A DNA stretch of 64,000 nucleotides from Icerya purchasi (lineage: Eukaryota; Arthropoda; Insecta; Hemiptera; Monophlebidae): assembly GCA_039619475.1 (NCBI GenBank), contig CM077116.1:104267164-104331163 (forward strand). The letters run 5' to 3'. Below, one piece after another: positions 1 through 9,905 of this stretch. A model generated the notes under the pieces. It was not told where the DNA came from, made no database searches, and worked only from the letters and a program-made list of their open reading frames with translations. Within the stretch, counting starts at the first letter, position 1. Every line of letters begins with the position of its first letter. The position numbers and the translations under genes are program-made.

Positions 1-609
1 TATCTAAATAAGACGAATCGTTAGTAGTACTGATAACTAGTAATATGTCTCCGAACTCGTTTAAGTATAAGTAACATTGTATTATATTTACTAATAAAGA
101 AGGGAGGCATGTGTTAATTTTTAGAACAACGCTGACAAGCTGCATAGCTTGGCAGGGTCCTTAAACGTAATGTAAATTACAACAAAAAAAAAAAAAAAAA
201 AAAAAAAAACAAACTTTTGGCTAATCAATAGGCGATTGTGTAAGAATGCTAAAACACTACCAGGAACGGAATGCGGACCAAATCATAGATTATTATTGAT
301 GGAAGTCAATTAATGACTTCGAAATGAAAAGGTCACTCTCAACTAATGTGAAAATTACAAAATCAAAAGAGTTTAAAATAGTTATAAAACTTGGTGATTA
401 TATACAGGAGAACGAAAACAAATCACCGAAAAAAGTTGGAACCAGCTGAAGGACTACATTAAAAGCGCGTATAATAAAAAAACAAGCAACTAGAACAAAA
501 TAAGGACTCAAGACCTGACCTCATAGCGGCAAAAATATTCGAAATAGTAAACGAAAAGACAGTACATGCTGTACCATTTGCAATAACATATGAAAATGTG
601 GACAAAAGA
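1..609. other. Flank with LINE debris and an A-run
   Basis: No gene is visible here. An uninterrupted A-run of about 26 bases sits near 184-209 and could be the tail of an old retroposed copy. From about 340 to 600 the plus strand is A-rich and many-stopped, and reads like the linker before the reverse transcriptase relic that follows. That link is inferred from position only. Confidence 0.3.
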
Positions 610-930
610 TTGGTACCAATCAATAGACATATTACTTTACATAAAAAAGGATCTCACAAAAAGTGTGAAGATTACCGAACGATATCATTAATTTCGTGTG
701 ATAATAAGGCGATGCTATAAATTATATGTTAACGTCTATATAATCTAATGCGTAACCAGGTTCCGTAGGAACCAGCAGGCTTCATAAAAGGAACTTTGAA
801 TATTCGGCTACTAGTAGAAAAAGCGTGAGAATACAGCGTTGAAAAACGATGCTGCGCTTCGTGGATTATAAAAAAGCATTTGATTGTGTTCAGCGGAACA
901 AACTTTGACCGATTGAGGTAAGAGCAGCGT
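610..930 (+). pseudogene. Reverse transcriptase relic of a non-LTR retrotransposon
   Basis: Broken plus-strand reading frames spell the start of a LINE reverse transcriptase in the right order. There is a KKGSHKKCEDYRTISLIS block near 640-700, matching the RT segment that usually reads KCEDYRTISLIS. A QVP.EPAGFIKG block follows near 755-790. An FVDYKKAFDCVQRNKL block near 859-906 is RT motif A. Stops and frameshifts separate the blocks, so the copy is dead. The wording is that of the LINE type whose RT reads FVDYKKAFDCV, not of the intact family at 2692-9149. The exact clade cannot be given from sequence reading alone. Confidence 0.7.
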
Positions 931-1514
931 CGAATACAGGTGCCCTGTTTAATGAAGGTTCACTTGGCCGATGCGATTTACAAGAATACAAAATGTGCTA
1001 AATATGTCTCTTACCTTTCGAAACTCCTGAATCCTCCACGCATGTTTGGTGCAAGGACTCTAACATTTCCTTTATGGCATCGTTCGCGGAACTGAACTGA
1101 AAATTCAAATGAAAACAGTTATTAAATGTAGAATATTACAAATGTCTATATAATTATTTTGTTTTTTTTGTTTTCTTTTTTTAATTGCTTCGTTTTTATT
1201 TTTATTTTTTTAAATTTTTTTTCAGAACATGTACACTAATTAACGGCGCAAAGTAAGTTTTTTCTTCATCACTGACTCTTCCTTTCACGGTTTTTCTCTT
1301 TGTCTTCATATTTATCTGATGTGTGTTACACTCTGCGCTCACAATTTTGGTTCACGTTAAAATGCACGTATTTACGATTTCTATGAGATTCTGTTTCTGC
1401 CACAAATTTCAAATAAAGTCTGTAAATATTCACCCGGTCTGATTTCTTTTTTTCCTTCATACCGAAAGTGCTTTAGCAATATTTACAACTTGTTTAATTA
1501 GCTTGCCTCGATGA
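931..1514. other. AT-rich stretch, nothing recognised
   Basis: T-rich DNA with no open frame of note. A long T-run region around 1150-1225 is low complexity. No coding signal or repeat boundary is seen. Confidence 0.4.
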
Positions 1515-2165
1515 CAATCTGACCTAAAATTCTTATCTTCGACACTGCCTTAATGCTCTCAAATCCTTTTGAATTTCAGCAACTTATCCACCCCTGTTTC
1601 TTCGTAGATCTTATTTTTTCTTCTCCGAACGTCTTAAGTTGTTTACTCTTATCAATTCCTCCCTTATTCCCAAGAATCGACTTTTTACGCTCAAGAAAAT
1701 TCCTTCCTTAGCTCTTATTTCTCCTCGCTTTGGTTCATTTTAGCATTACATAATCTCCCCTATTTTTTTCTCCACCCTGCCGATATCCTCTTATTTTAAT
1801 CTTTACTTTTAACATTTCTCCCCGTAACTTTATTTTTTCATTGACGGCTCGAGGAGGCCAAGTGATGTATGAGCGCCCCTTTTATCCTTCTAGATTTTAA
1901 CTTCTCAGAATTTTCTTGTCTTTTTTTTTTTGTTTTATATCTTTATAGCCTTCTAATTGGCCTTCTCGCAATTACTTGATTACTATTTCTGATTTAATGA
2001 ACGCCCTTTGTCCGTTCGGCTCTTCCTGATTATTCCCGCGACTTTATTATTGTTCGTACATGTTCACTTGTTCGCATTCTATCTTCTCTCTATTTCGTTA
2101 ATATTAATTTTCCATGCATTTTCAACAATTTTGTGGGTAATAATGAAAGGGAATGATTGTTTTAA
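1515..2165 (+). pseudogene. Decayed copy of the resident LINE family (RT C-terminal part to RNase H)
   Basis: The plus strand is pyrimidine-rich like the two long LINE copies and aligns by eye with 19080-19820. Block 1525-1635 corresponds to the segment after the RT palm. Block 1840-1885 holds a decayed RNase H start, where FTDGSRGPGGVG of the other copy appears as FIDGSRRPSDV. Block 1935-2040 holds the weakened acidic RNase H motifs. Stops occur throughout and no intact frame remains. It is closest to the 17782-20447 subfamily. The start is approximate and no tail or target duplication was found. Confidence 0.6.
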
Positions 2166-2394
2166 TATTTTTTTTTCTGTTTGTCATCATATATTCATAT
2201 TTCAAAGAAACTATGTAAATTTTGTAAGAAGATAAAATATTGTCCTGACTTTATATAGCTTTTAAAATTACACTGTTTAATCAGACACTAAAGAAAGTGC
2301 TGTATAGAACTGTTGAAAAAAGCTGATTTACTTCTGTTTAGAAATCTTTATATAACACCAGAAAATCGCTTGCATTACCTACTAAAGTATGTCG

Positions 2395-2685
2395 AGACCA
2401 TCCGGTTGAACCAGGCTTATATTCAACTACAACTGCATAATACGAGTGTAAAAAGATAGTATAAATTAAGTGTGATAATTTTTTTTCTCTAAGTCTATCA
2501 TCGCAATGTAGACCGGTTGATTTACTTCTAACTTTTATTCAATCACCATGCGGAGTCCTAGAACGGCTTCTCTGGTTCCTTTTCCTGATGTAAAACCATA
2601 CTGCTCCTCGCTTAATTCGTTCTCTATTTTATGTTTTATTCTGCTTAGTACTATTTTTGTTAGTATTTTCGAGCAGTGTGACGAT
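2395..2685 (-). pseudogene. Older LINE, RT part, left half of an element split by an insertion
   Basis: Read on the minus strand, 2685 down to about 2500 gives LSSHCSKILTKIV, then ELSEEQYGFTSGKGTREAV, then a VYIAMIDLEK block. This is a LINE reverse transcriptase from its first conserved block to motif A. It continues the frame that breaks off at 9156 on the same strand. The full-length LINE at 2692-9149 therefore jumped into it. Below about 2490 the frame is lost. Confidence 0.8.
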
Positions 2686-2691
2686 AAGTTT
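2686..2691 (+). repeat. Target-site duplication, left copy (AAGTTT)
   Basis: AAGTTT stands directly before the LINE 5' end and again after its A-tail at 9150-9155. Reading the minus-strand host element across a single copy restores its RT frame (HRLIN followed by LSSHCSKI), which supports both the boundary and the duplication length. A longer duplication could be hidden by the A-tail. Confidence 0.75.
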
Positions 2692-3032
2692 TAACGGCGA
2701 AGGCTTATAGATAGTCGGTTTTTCGTGCGTTGATTGCTGTCTTCGATTCTCTCGCGTTATCAGTTTAATCACAACTCGACTCCGTCGTTCATCACACCAG
2801 ATAACTCGGTGAGATCGTTCATTGTTCTTTTTCTTTTATTTCTCTACCGTTTATATTTCGATTTATTTCTTCTCCGCGTACTTTTATTCGACCAGTGGTC
2901 ATTATTATTTTATGTTACTATTATTTATTTAGTTAGTAGTATATTTCATTTCTAGATATTTTTTTTTTTTTTTTTTTTTTCTCTCTCCCTTTTCTTTTGT
3001 TTGGTGTCTCCAATTCTTCTATATTACTGTAG
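2692..3032 (+). promoter_or_regulatory. LINE 5' UTR, probable internal promoter region
   Basis: About 340 bases between the left target duplication and the ORF1 ATG. Full-length LINEs need a promoter downstream of the transcription start, so this interval should hold it; that is inference from the class. A T-run of about 22 lies at 2959-2980. No TATA box is called. A 73-codon open frame at 2734-2955 has no recognisable motif and is not annotated as a gene. Confidence 0.45.
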
Positions 3033-4673
3033 ATGAGCGTGTCCAAGGGGGGCCGCACGGCGGCCTCCTCTACTGGGCTCAAGCCCTCTAAAACGGATCT
3101 GTCGTTGAATTTAATGGAGGTTGCTGATGCTCCTCCAAAACGTAAACCGTCGAGCCCACTATCCCCTGTGGCGACACTGCCCTCAAAAGACTTGCGATTG
3201 TCGCAGTCTAACCCTTCCGAGTCTAATAACAGTTCTTCTAGCAGCGATGAACATAATGGAAATAGGGTTAATAATAATAATGTCAACATTACTCAGAATA
3301 CACTTCTAAATAATAACATTGTCACTAAGAGTAGCGATCTCGTTAATGAAATTTTCGAATCTAATAACAATATCGCCAATAATAATAATAATAATATTTC
3401 AACAAACGTCATCAATAAGAATGGAGATAATCCCAATATTAGCGAAAGCAATAGGAGTCCTAATCCTGAGACTTATCCTCTGAACCACCCGGGTCCTTAT
3501 TCAGTTATAGTCGAGCACACCTCGGCTGACGCTAATATAGGTAATTACCACCCCCTGGCTTTGGCCAAACTTCTTAGTTCCGTTTCTTCTTCTTTTACAG
3601 ATATTACTCCGCGAGGAAAAAATCGCGTTGCTGTCGTTTTCTCTTCTTCTTCCGCAGCCAACTCTTTTCTTCAAAATCTTAATTTTCTTACTAAGCATAA
3701 TCTTAAAGCATTTATCCCTGTTACCTTATTATATAGGTTAGGCGTGATCTCAGGTATTCATCCTTCCTTCTCTGAAAATGACATTTTAGAGGGCCTAGAT
3801 TCACCTGATGTCCCGGTAATCTCAGTCAGAAGAATCCTGCGCACTGCCGAAGGCAAGAAGGTTCCAACGAATTCGGTTGAACTTAAGTTCTCCAAAACCG
3901 TCCTTCCTAACTTAATTTCCATCTTTAAACTTCGTTTTCCTGTCTCTCCGAGTGTTAAACCTCCAATGCAGTGTGCTAAGTGTTTCCTGTTCGGACATAT
4001 TGCTAGACACTGCCGGAGTTCTTCAGTTGTTTGTTCCCATTGTTCCCAAAAACATTCCGTCTCAGAATGTATTGATCTTCATAACCCGCCGTTATGCCGA
4101 AACTGCAATGGCGCACATTGTTCCAACGACCGTAGTTGTCCGGAATGGACTAAACAAAGGGACATCAAAAAAATAATGTCCTTTGAAAACGTTTCCTTTC
4201 AGGAGGCTTCAGTCATTAGAAGCAATTCTTATTCTACACAAGCTTTCTCATATGCCAACCGAGCCGCTATCCCTCCTTCTAAAGCTAGTGTTCCTCTCAA
4301 TATTTCTATCCCTAATCCACAACTTCCTCTCAAGTCCCCCACTTTTCGTAAACAGAGCAAATCGAAAGCACCTCATAAATCTATTCCTCAATTTCCTCCT
4401 CTCCCTTCCAATCAAATTCCGTACCCGTCCAGGGGCTGGGCTCTCACTCAACATAACTCAAGCGACAATTCCTCCTACGCTGACTTAAATATATCCTTAC
4501 CTTCCTCATCCTCGGACGGGATACCGACCAATGCGTCGGGTTCATCCCCATCCGCCATCAGTAACCTATCCGCAGCAATTTTAGAACTGCTTTCTTCCCA
4601 CAATATAGCTTCCTCTCCTAACTTTGTCACATCTCTTTCTGCATTTCTCTCTAGTAACTTACATTTCTGCTAA
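3033..4673 (+). CDS. LINE ORF1 protein: gag-like nucleic-acid-binding protein with three CCHC knuckles
   Basis: This 546-residue protein of the full-length LINE should coat the element RNA and chaperone target-primed reverse transcription. Residues about 65-135 are rich in Asn and Ser, with poly-Asn runs. Residues about 150-300 form the folded middle typical of insect LINE gag proteins just before the knuckles. Three zinc knuckles follow at about 314-370: CAKCFLFGHIARHC, then CSHCSQKHSVSEC, then CRNCNGAHCSNDRSC. The C-terminal 170 residues are Ser/Pro-rich and disordered. The ATG at 3033 is the first in the frame after the 5' UTR. The poly-Asn stretch comes from AAT repeats and is probably length-variable. 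Confidence 0.9.
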   Translation: MSVSKGGRTAASSTGLKPSKTDLSLNLMEVADAPPKRKPSSPLSPVATLPSKDLRLSQSNPSESNNSSSSSDEHNGNRVNNNNVNITQNTLLNNNIVTKSSDLVNEIFESNNNIANNNNNNISTNVINKNGDNPNISESNRSPNPETYPLNHPGPYSVIVEHTSADANIGNYHPLALAKLLSSVSSSFTDITPRGKNRVAVVFSSSSAANSFLQNLNFLTKHNLKAFIPVTLLYRLGVISGIHPSFSENDILEGLDSPDVPVISVRRILRTAEGKKVPTNSVELKFSKTVLPNLISIFKLRFPVSPSVKPPMQCAKCFLFGHIARHCRSSSVVCSHCSQKHSVSECIDLHNPPLCRNCNGAHCSNDRSCPEWTKQRDIKKIMSFENVSFQEASVIRSNSYSTQAFSYANRAAIPPSKASVPLNISIPNPQLPLKSPTFRKQSKSKAPHKSIPQFPPLPSNQIPYPSRGWALTQHNSSDNSSYADLNISLPSSSSDGIPTNASGSSPSAISNLSAAILELLSSHNIASSPNFVTSLSAFLSSNLHFC

Positions 4674-5304
4674 TTCTTATTTTACTTTCTTCCTTGTTGT
4701 ATCCCTCTGGATTATTGTTATGTTTTGTTATCGAGCAACCCACAGTATTATAGGTATTTCTTCCGCGCTGTTTCTCCGCTATGGCACTTTGGTCGGGAGA
4801 ACCGCTGTGGGATGGCCTAACCCCATCTTCGCACAGTGGAGCCTCTCGAGGATAGCCATTGTAAAGCTAATCGCATTCGATTATGCTTATAGGACAAGTT
4901 ACCAGAAATATAGGCTCATCAAGAATAGCACTCGTTTGGAGAATTTCTCCATGGTAGCTATTATTCGCATTTATGACGATTTGCCTTTCTGGGCGGCGAT
5001 TCTATTAACCAACCGCGTATGCGTTCCGCTACGTCTTCGACTGGCAACCGAAAATAAGGATCGTTATGCCGTACTGTGGATTGTCTTGTGGTGCAAACTG
5101 ACAGTAACTTCCAAGATAGAGGTTAAGGCCTCTAACCTCTCCTGAATATACTCTTTGCTGGATTGCTGCGGATTCATTTTTCCATTATCTGTATTGTTTC
5201 TGCCCTAGTCCTGTTGGCTGCATGGTTCGCCTTTACCAATTGGCTTCTGCTTCTTGCGTTGGCGTTCTGGTCCAGCCATTCGTCTCATCCTACGAATTCT
5301 TTTC
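4674..5304 (+). other. Long inter-ORF region of the LINE
   Basis: 631 bases separate ORF1 from the ORF2 ATG, whereas many two-ORF LINEs have a short gap or an overlap. Base composition is balanced here, unlike the pyrimidine-rich ORFs on each side. A 173-codon open frame (4624-5145) overlaps the end of ORF1 in the ORF2 frame but is cut from ORF2 by stops at 5143 and near 5200. It resembles no family I know. A hairpin (AGAGGTTA at 5118, TAACCTCT at 5133) lies at its end. Possible roles are a re-initiation or internal-entry element for ORF2, or a captured sequence. Neither is shown. Confidence 0.55.
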
Positions 5305-8300
5305 ATGTCTCATAAGTTGAATATTCTCCAATGGAATTGTCGGAGCCTGAGAGCCAACAAACAGGCCTTGGAAGGGATTCTTGACTCTTACTTCATCCAT
5401 ATTGCTCTGTTGTCCGAAACTTGGCTTACTGAGTCCATGAGTATATCCATTCGTGGATTTAAGTTAATCCGTTCTGATCGGGCGGATGGATATGGCGGCG
5501 CCGCCATATTGATAAGGAATGATATTTATTTTCACGTTCACGATCACTCCGCTTATTTTCCTTCTGACGTTCGGTCACCAAACCTGGTGCATATCTCTGT
5601 TCCTAATATTCATCCTCAACCAGTCCATATTATCTCAACATACGTCCCTCCGCATTTTGATCTCCACAATTTTCCTTTTACATTATTGTCCAATTTTCTT
5701 TCTTTTCCCTTTATTTTTGGTGGTGACTGGAACGCTCACTCTCCTCTATGGGGCTCGGTTGGCTACAACTGTAATGGTCGTGTTCTTGAAAATTTCATCT
5801 CTAACAATAGCTTCGTTATTCTTAACGATCATTCTCCGACGTTCTTTAGAGGCGCGCAGACTTGCAGTTCGGTTGACATTTCCTTCACTTCTCCCAACTT
5901 CGGTCTCAGCTGTCATTGGAGAACCTTGCAGGGTACCTTCGGTAGTGACCATGTTCCAATTATTCTTTCCTTTCACGATCTTCGTCCTCCTCCTGATCCC
6001 AGTTGTTCCAGAGTTCCTCATGCTTCCAAATGGTACCTAACCAAAGTTGATTGGGATAAATTTCGGGCTGGAGTCGATTCCGCCCTCCCCAACATACATT
6101 CCCAAACAGATCCTGTTCTTCAATACAACAGGTTCATCGACTTGATTACCTCGGCGTTGTCGGCCTTTTCTCCTCCTATCCGCTTCTCTAAAAAGAACCC
6201 TAATCTTCTTGCTTCTTCCCTATGGTGGAACAACGATTGTTCGGTCGCTTTTAGAGACAGTTCTTTGAAGTTCAGAGCCTTCCGTTCCTGCTCTTCCTTC
6301 GATAATTTCATAGCTTATAGGGAGGCCAATGCTAAGGCCAGATTTATTCTCAAAAAGAGCAAAAAAGATGCGTGGAAGAAATTCTGTTCATCATTCTCTA
6401 GATCCACCTCCCTCTCTCATCTTTGGAAAATGGCGAAAGCCTTTCAGTCCCCACGGTCCGAACGTCCCTCCTATTACAACCTTCCTTCGGAGAAGCTCAT
6501 CTCTTTTCTGGACTCAATTGCTCCCTTATACGTTCCATCCTTGGAGGAAATATGTCCTCCGGCGTTCCCACCTACATCCTCTATGCACGTTCTGTCTTCC
6601 GATTTTAACATCAATGAACTCCATTCTTCCTTAAAGAATTCCTCCTCCTCCTCTAGTCCGGGAGTAGACGGCATTCCTTTCCTGGTTATTAAGAGCTTAT
6701 CAATCTCCGCACTGAATACCTTGCTTTCTATCTACAACTCCTTCTTGCATACCTGTACTACGCCACCAATTTGGAACTCCTTTATTGTTATTCCTATTCC
6801 AAAAAAGAATGCTAATTCTTTCCGTCCTATTTCCTTGGCTTCGTGTTTTAGAAGATTGTTTGAACAAATGATTAATAAACGCCTAGTCTGGTGGCTGGAA
6901 TTCAACAATATTCTTCCCAGTAACATGTTCGGTTTCCGTACGGGACTGGGAACGGCGGACTGTTTATCGTTGTTTTTATCTGACGTGTACAAATCCCTTA
7001 TTCGCAAAGAATACACTGTCTCTGCTTTCCTTGATGTTACCTCCGCATTCGATCATGTTCACTTACCTTCTCTTCTACATAAAATGTGTTCCATTAATGT
7101 TCCTTTACAGGTCGCTTCCTTAATTCTCAAGCTTTTCTACAATAGATCAATTCAGCTCTCCACTCCCTTCTTCTCGGAGTCTAGAGTGGTCTTTCGGGGT
7201 CTTCCGCAAGGATCATGTCTTAGCCCTACTCTCTTTAACATCTATTTCCATAGCCTAGCTACTCTTCGGATATCATCTACTTCCTTATTCTTTGCCGATG
7301 ATATACTCATCTACTCTTCCTCAGTTAATCTTTCTTCCGCCGTCATGGAGCTTAACAACTCTCTTTTCTCTCTGGATTATGTGTTATCCGATCTTCACCT
7401 TTTTACTTCTCCTGAGAAATCAGCAGCTATGGTTTTCACTTATCGTCCTTATAGTCGTTCCTCAGTCAATCTATCCGTGTGCCATCTTCCTATTCCTTTA
7501 GTTAGTTCTGTCTCCTACCTTGGCATTGTTCTTAGCAGTAACTTGTCCTTTCATCATCACATAAATTATCTCTATACGTCGGCTCTCAAGAGGATTAATT
7601 GGTTGAAGGCTCTCTCCTCCCGTAATTGGGGTGGGGATCCTTATATCCTTCTGATGCTATACAGGGCCACTATCCTTTCTAAATTCGATTATTGCTCGTT
7701 CCTTTACGCCAGTGCTCCTAAATATCTTCTCCTTAAACTTGATAAAATCCATAATATGTGTCTTCGTCTTTGTATCGGTGCCTTGAACTCCTCTCCTATT
7801 GCAGCCATTTTGGCAGAAACTGGTTCCTGTCCTTTATTCATCCGAAGACTTTATCTAGGTGAACGATTTCTGATTAAACGTCTTCATATTTCCAATTCCT
7901 ACTTACTTAATTCCTACTGGTTTATATTCAACAACTGGCGTTTCTCTCCTCGTAAAACCCCAATCCTTTCCTTGATTTCTTCACGACTCAGGGCCTTCTC
8001 TCCTTTTGTTCTATCCTACAACAAATGCCCTTATTTTACCTATAATTTCCTAGATTTTATTTACTCACCCAGTTTACTTTTTCTTCCTTCGTATGTCAAG
8101 TCTCTTCCCTCTCCCGCTGCTCATAACGAATTTAACTATGTTTTATCCTCGCTCTTTCCTTCGTATACCTTAATTTTTACAGATGGCTCAAAGTCAGCTT
8201 TGGGGGTTGGAGCGGCTTTTACTTTGCCGGATTTCGGCTATTCTGAGTCGTTCAAACTCCCCTCGTTCTCCTCCATATTCCTAGCCGAATCTATTGCGAT

Positions 8301-9057
8301 CTTACAGGCAATCCTTTTTATAGCCTCCTCTAACAACATATCCAAGGTTCTCTTATCTTCTGATTCAAAAGGCGTTTTACAAGCCATTGCTACTCCCTTT
8401 CCTAAACCATCCGCTGATCCTATCGTGCTTCACATACGTTCCTTAATTTCACATCTATTTCATTCCCGCTCTGTCCGTATTGATCTATTGTGGATTCCTA
8501 GTCATTGTGGAATTTCGGGCAACGAGTTAGTCGACTCGTTGGCACGTTCGGCTGCTTTAAACGGTCGCTTTATTAGGCATTTCCCAGCTCAAAGTCTTCT
8601 TATTCTTTCCTCGCGTTGCCATCGTGACTGTTGGTCTGATCTCTATCCTTCTTCTTTTTCCAATCCTGCTTCCTTTTACTTATCCATACAACCCACTCCT
8701 CCTCTTTTTCCGTGGTTTGTTGATTTCCCCAACATGAGGCGGTCAACTATTTCATCCATAATTAGACTTCGGTTAAACCACAGCTTGCTTCCTGCTTCGC
8801 TCTTTCGTTTCTCCATTACTCAGTCTCCTCTTTGTCCATTTGATCCGTTAGAAGCAAACTTCGTTTGTGATGCGAACCACATTTTCCTTGAATGTCCTTC
8901 CATTTCTTCAGAACGCGCGATACTGTATTCCGGTCTTTTGTGTCTTGGCCTCCCTACGCCCTACAGCGCTCACAGCATCCTTTCTTTTCCGTCTCCTTTG
9001 GTTATTCCTTTGTTAGCTTCTTTCGTATGTTCCATTTGTAATATTTTTCCTTTATAA
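5305..9057 (+). CDS. LINE ORF2: endonuclease, reverse transcriptase and RNase H polyprotein
   Basis: This 1250-residue enzyme nicks target DNA and copies the element RNA at the nick. The AP endonuclease spans about 1-225: WNCRS, LLSETWL, GGDWNAHSPLWG near 139 and GSDHVP near 213. The reverse transcriptase spans about 435-800: FRPISLASC, a FLDVTSAFDHV motif A, RGLPQGSCLSPTLFNI, and the FADD catalytic box near 662. RNase H spans about 955-1080 with all acidic positions: FTDGSKSALGVG, LAESIAIL, SSDSKGVL and IPSHCGISGNELVDSLA. A CCHC-like cluster lies near 1177-1200 (CPFDP, CDANHIFLEC). The frame is open upstream to 5254 without an ATG, so I use the ATG at 5305 just before the endonuclease begins. 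All catalytic motifs are present. Confidence 0.95.
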   Translation: MSHKLNILQWNCRSLRANKQALEGILDSYFIHIALLSETWLTESMSISIRGFKLIRSDRADGYGGAAILIRNDIYFHVHDHSAYFPSDVRSPNLVHISVPNIHPQPVHIISTYVPPHFDLHNFPFTLLSNFLSFPFIFGGDWNAHSPLWGSVGYNCNGRVLENFISNNSFVILNDHSPTFFRGAQTCSSVDISFTSPNFGLSCHWRTLQGTFGSDHVPIILSFHDLRPPPDPSCSRVPHASKWYLTKVDWDKFRAGVDSALPNIHSQTDPVLQYNRFIDLITSALSAFSPPIRFSKKNPNLLASSLWWNNDCSVAFRDSSLKFRAFRSCSSFDNFIAYREANAKARFILKKSKKDAWKKFCSSFSRSTSLSHLWKMAKAFQSPRSERPSYYNLPSEKLISFLDSIAPLYVPSLEEICPPAFPPTSSMHVLSSDFNINELHSSLKNSSSSSSPGVDGIPFLVIKSLSISALNTLLSIYNSFLHTCTTPPIWNSFIVIPIPKKNANSFRPISLASCFRRLFEQMINKRLVWWLEFNNILPSNMFGFRTGLGTADCLSLFLSDVYKSLIRKEYTVSAFLDVTSAFDHVHLPSLLHKMCSINVPLQVASLILKLFYNRSIQLSTPFFSESRVVFRGLPQGSCLSPTLFNIYFHSLATLRISSTSLFFADDILIYSSSVNLSSAVMELNNSLFSLDYVLSDLHLFTSPEKSAAMVFTYRPYSRSSVNLSVCHLPIPLVSSVSYLGIVLSSNLSFHHHINYLYTSALKRINWLKALSSRNWGGDPYILLMLYRATILSKFDYCSFLYASAPKYLLLKLDKIHNMCLRLCIGALNSSPIAAILAETGSCPLFIRRLYLGERFLIKRLHISNSYLLNSYWFIFNNWRFSPRKTPILSLISSRLRAFSPFVLSYNKCPYFTYNFLDFIYSPSLLFLPSYVKSLPSPAAHNEFNYVLSSLFPSYTLIFTDGSKSALGVGAAFTLPDFGYSESFKLPSFSSIFLAESIAILQAILFIASSNNISKVLLSSDSKGVLQAIATPFPKPSADPIVLHIRSLISHLFHSRSVRIDLLWIPSHCGISGNELVDSLARSAALNGRFIRHFPAQSLLILSSRCHRDCWSDLYPSSFSNPASFYLSIQPTPPLFPWFVDFPNMRRSTISSIIRLRLNHSLLPASLFRFSITQSPLCPFDPLEANFVCDANHIFLECPSISSERAILYSGLLCLGLPTPYSAHSILSFPSPLVIPLLASFVCSICNIFPL

Positions 9058-9119
9058 TTATTAATACCATCATACCGTTGAAGTGAGTAACGTCCTTAGC
9101 CGACATGCTCAAAATAATA

Positions 9120-9149
<30 letters not shown>
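9058..9149 (+). other. LINE 3' UTR and A-tail
   Basis: About 60 bases follow the ORF2 stop, ending in TGCTCAAAATAATAAT and then A-residues up to the target duplication. The same ending (TGCTCAAAATGATAAT plus A-run) closes the decayed copy at 57567-57590, so this is the conserved 3' end that the reverse transcriptase would recognise. Confidence 0.8.

Positions 9150-9155
<6 letters not shown>
9150..9155 (+). repeat. Target-site duplication, right copy (AAGTTT)
   Basis: Partner of 2686-2691. It is followed directly by the interrupted minus-strand RT frame. Confidence 0.75.
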
Positions 9156-9905
9156 ATCAAGCGATGTTCTTCACATTTAGTTGTGCCATTCGTTTTGGGT
9201 GTTATCATCAGTTTGTTTTTCTTAAAATCGTCCGGCATTTCTCCCTTTTCATACATATCTGAGATTAATTTGTACAATATGTAGGTTTGGGCGTCACTCT
9301 CTAACGCTGTTATAAGTTCGCTGCAGACGTTATCACATGCTGCTTTATGGTTTTTAGTTCATTTAGGGACTTATCAAATTCATTTCTCGTTATACACGAA
9401 GATTTATATTATCGTTTGGTACTGTTTCACTGACAATTAATCTCTTGTTGTAAATATTTCTTAGTGTTATATAACTTTTCTATATATATTTTCCATTTCT
9501 GAGTTATTCCTTCCTCTTCTATTAATTTTTTTCCATTTGATTTTCAATACTATTTGTTATGTTTTTATAATCCCTAAAGTATGTTCTCTAACCTGTTTGT
9601 ATACATTTTCTATGTTACCTTTTTTTAAAAAATTGGTTTTTACTTCCATGCATTTTGATTCAAGGTGTTCTATTTTAGCTTTTTTTTGACTTCTCTGTTT
9701 ATCACGTTCCTATATTTTTTGGTACACGTTACGACCTTTCTCTGTATTTGCACTTTTGTATTTCTTTCTTTCTTAGGCTTATGTATTTTTTGCAGCATTT
9801 GCTATTCTTTCTTTCGTGTTATTCCCTTTTTCATTTACACTTTTTGCTACTCAAGCACTAAGTCCGGTGTCATGACAGTTTCGGTACATACTTGTAATTT
9901 GTAAT
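9156..9905 (-). pseudogene. Older LINE, pre-RT and first RT block, right half of the split element
   Basis: Minus-strand frames from about 9900 down to 9156 give a basic linker (near 9670, EHLESKCMEVKTNFLKKGN) and a broken middle. A clear RT start follows near 9156-9290: KLISDMYEKGEMPDDFKK, then KTNGTTKCEEHRLIN, where the young LINE interrupts it. The frame resumes at 2685. Several stops and frameshifts show it was dead before or soon after the insertion. Confidence 0.8.

Larger units (their letters stand above)
2692..9149 (+). mobile_element. Full-length non-LTR retrotransposon (LINE, I-superfamily-like, ORF1 + ORF2)
   Basis: This 6.46-kb element has a 5' UTR (2692-3032), an intact ORF1 (3033-4673), a long inter-ORF region (4674-5304), an intact ORF2 (5305-9057), a short 3' UTR and a terminal A-run of nearly 30. 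It is bounded by AAGTTT target-site duplications and lies inside an older minus-strand LINE. ORF2 order is AP endonuclease, reverse transcriptase, RNase H and a terminal CCHC-like motif. ORF1 carries three zinc knuckles. This layout is that of the I, LOA and Nimb-like group; the exact clade would need a tree. Both frames are uninterrupted, so the insertion is recent. The coding strand is strongly pyrimidine-rich. Confidence 0.93.

Noticed and set aside
2933..3289. 118-codon minus-strand open frame over the start of LINE ORF1
   Set aside because: It is the shadow of the ORF1 coding strand; its Lys run is the complement of the T-run in the 5' UTR, and it has no motif.
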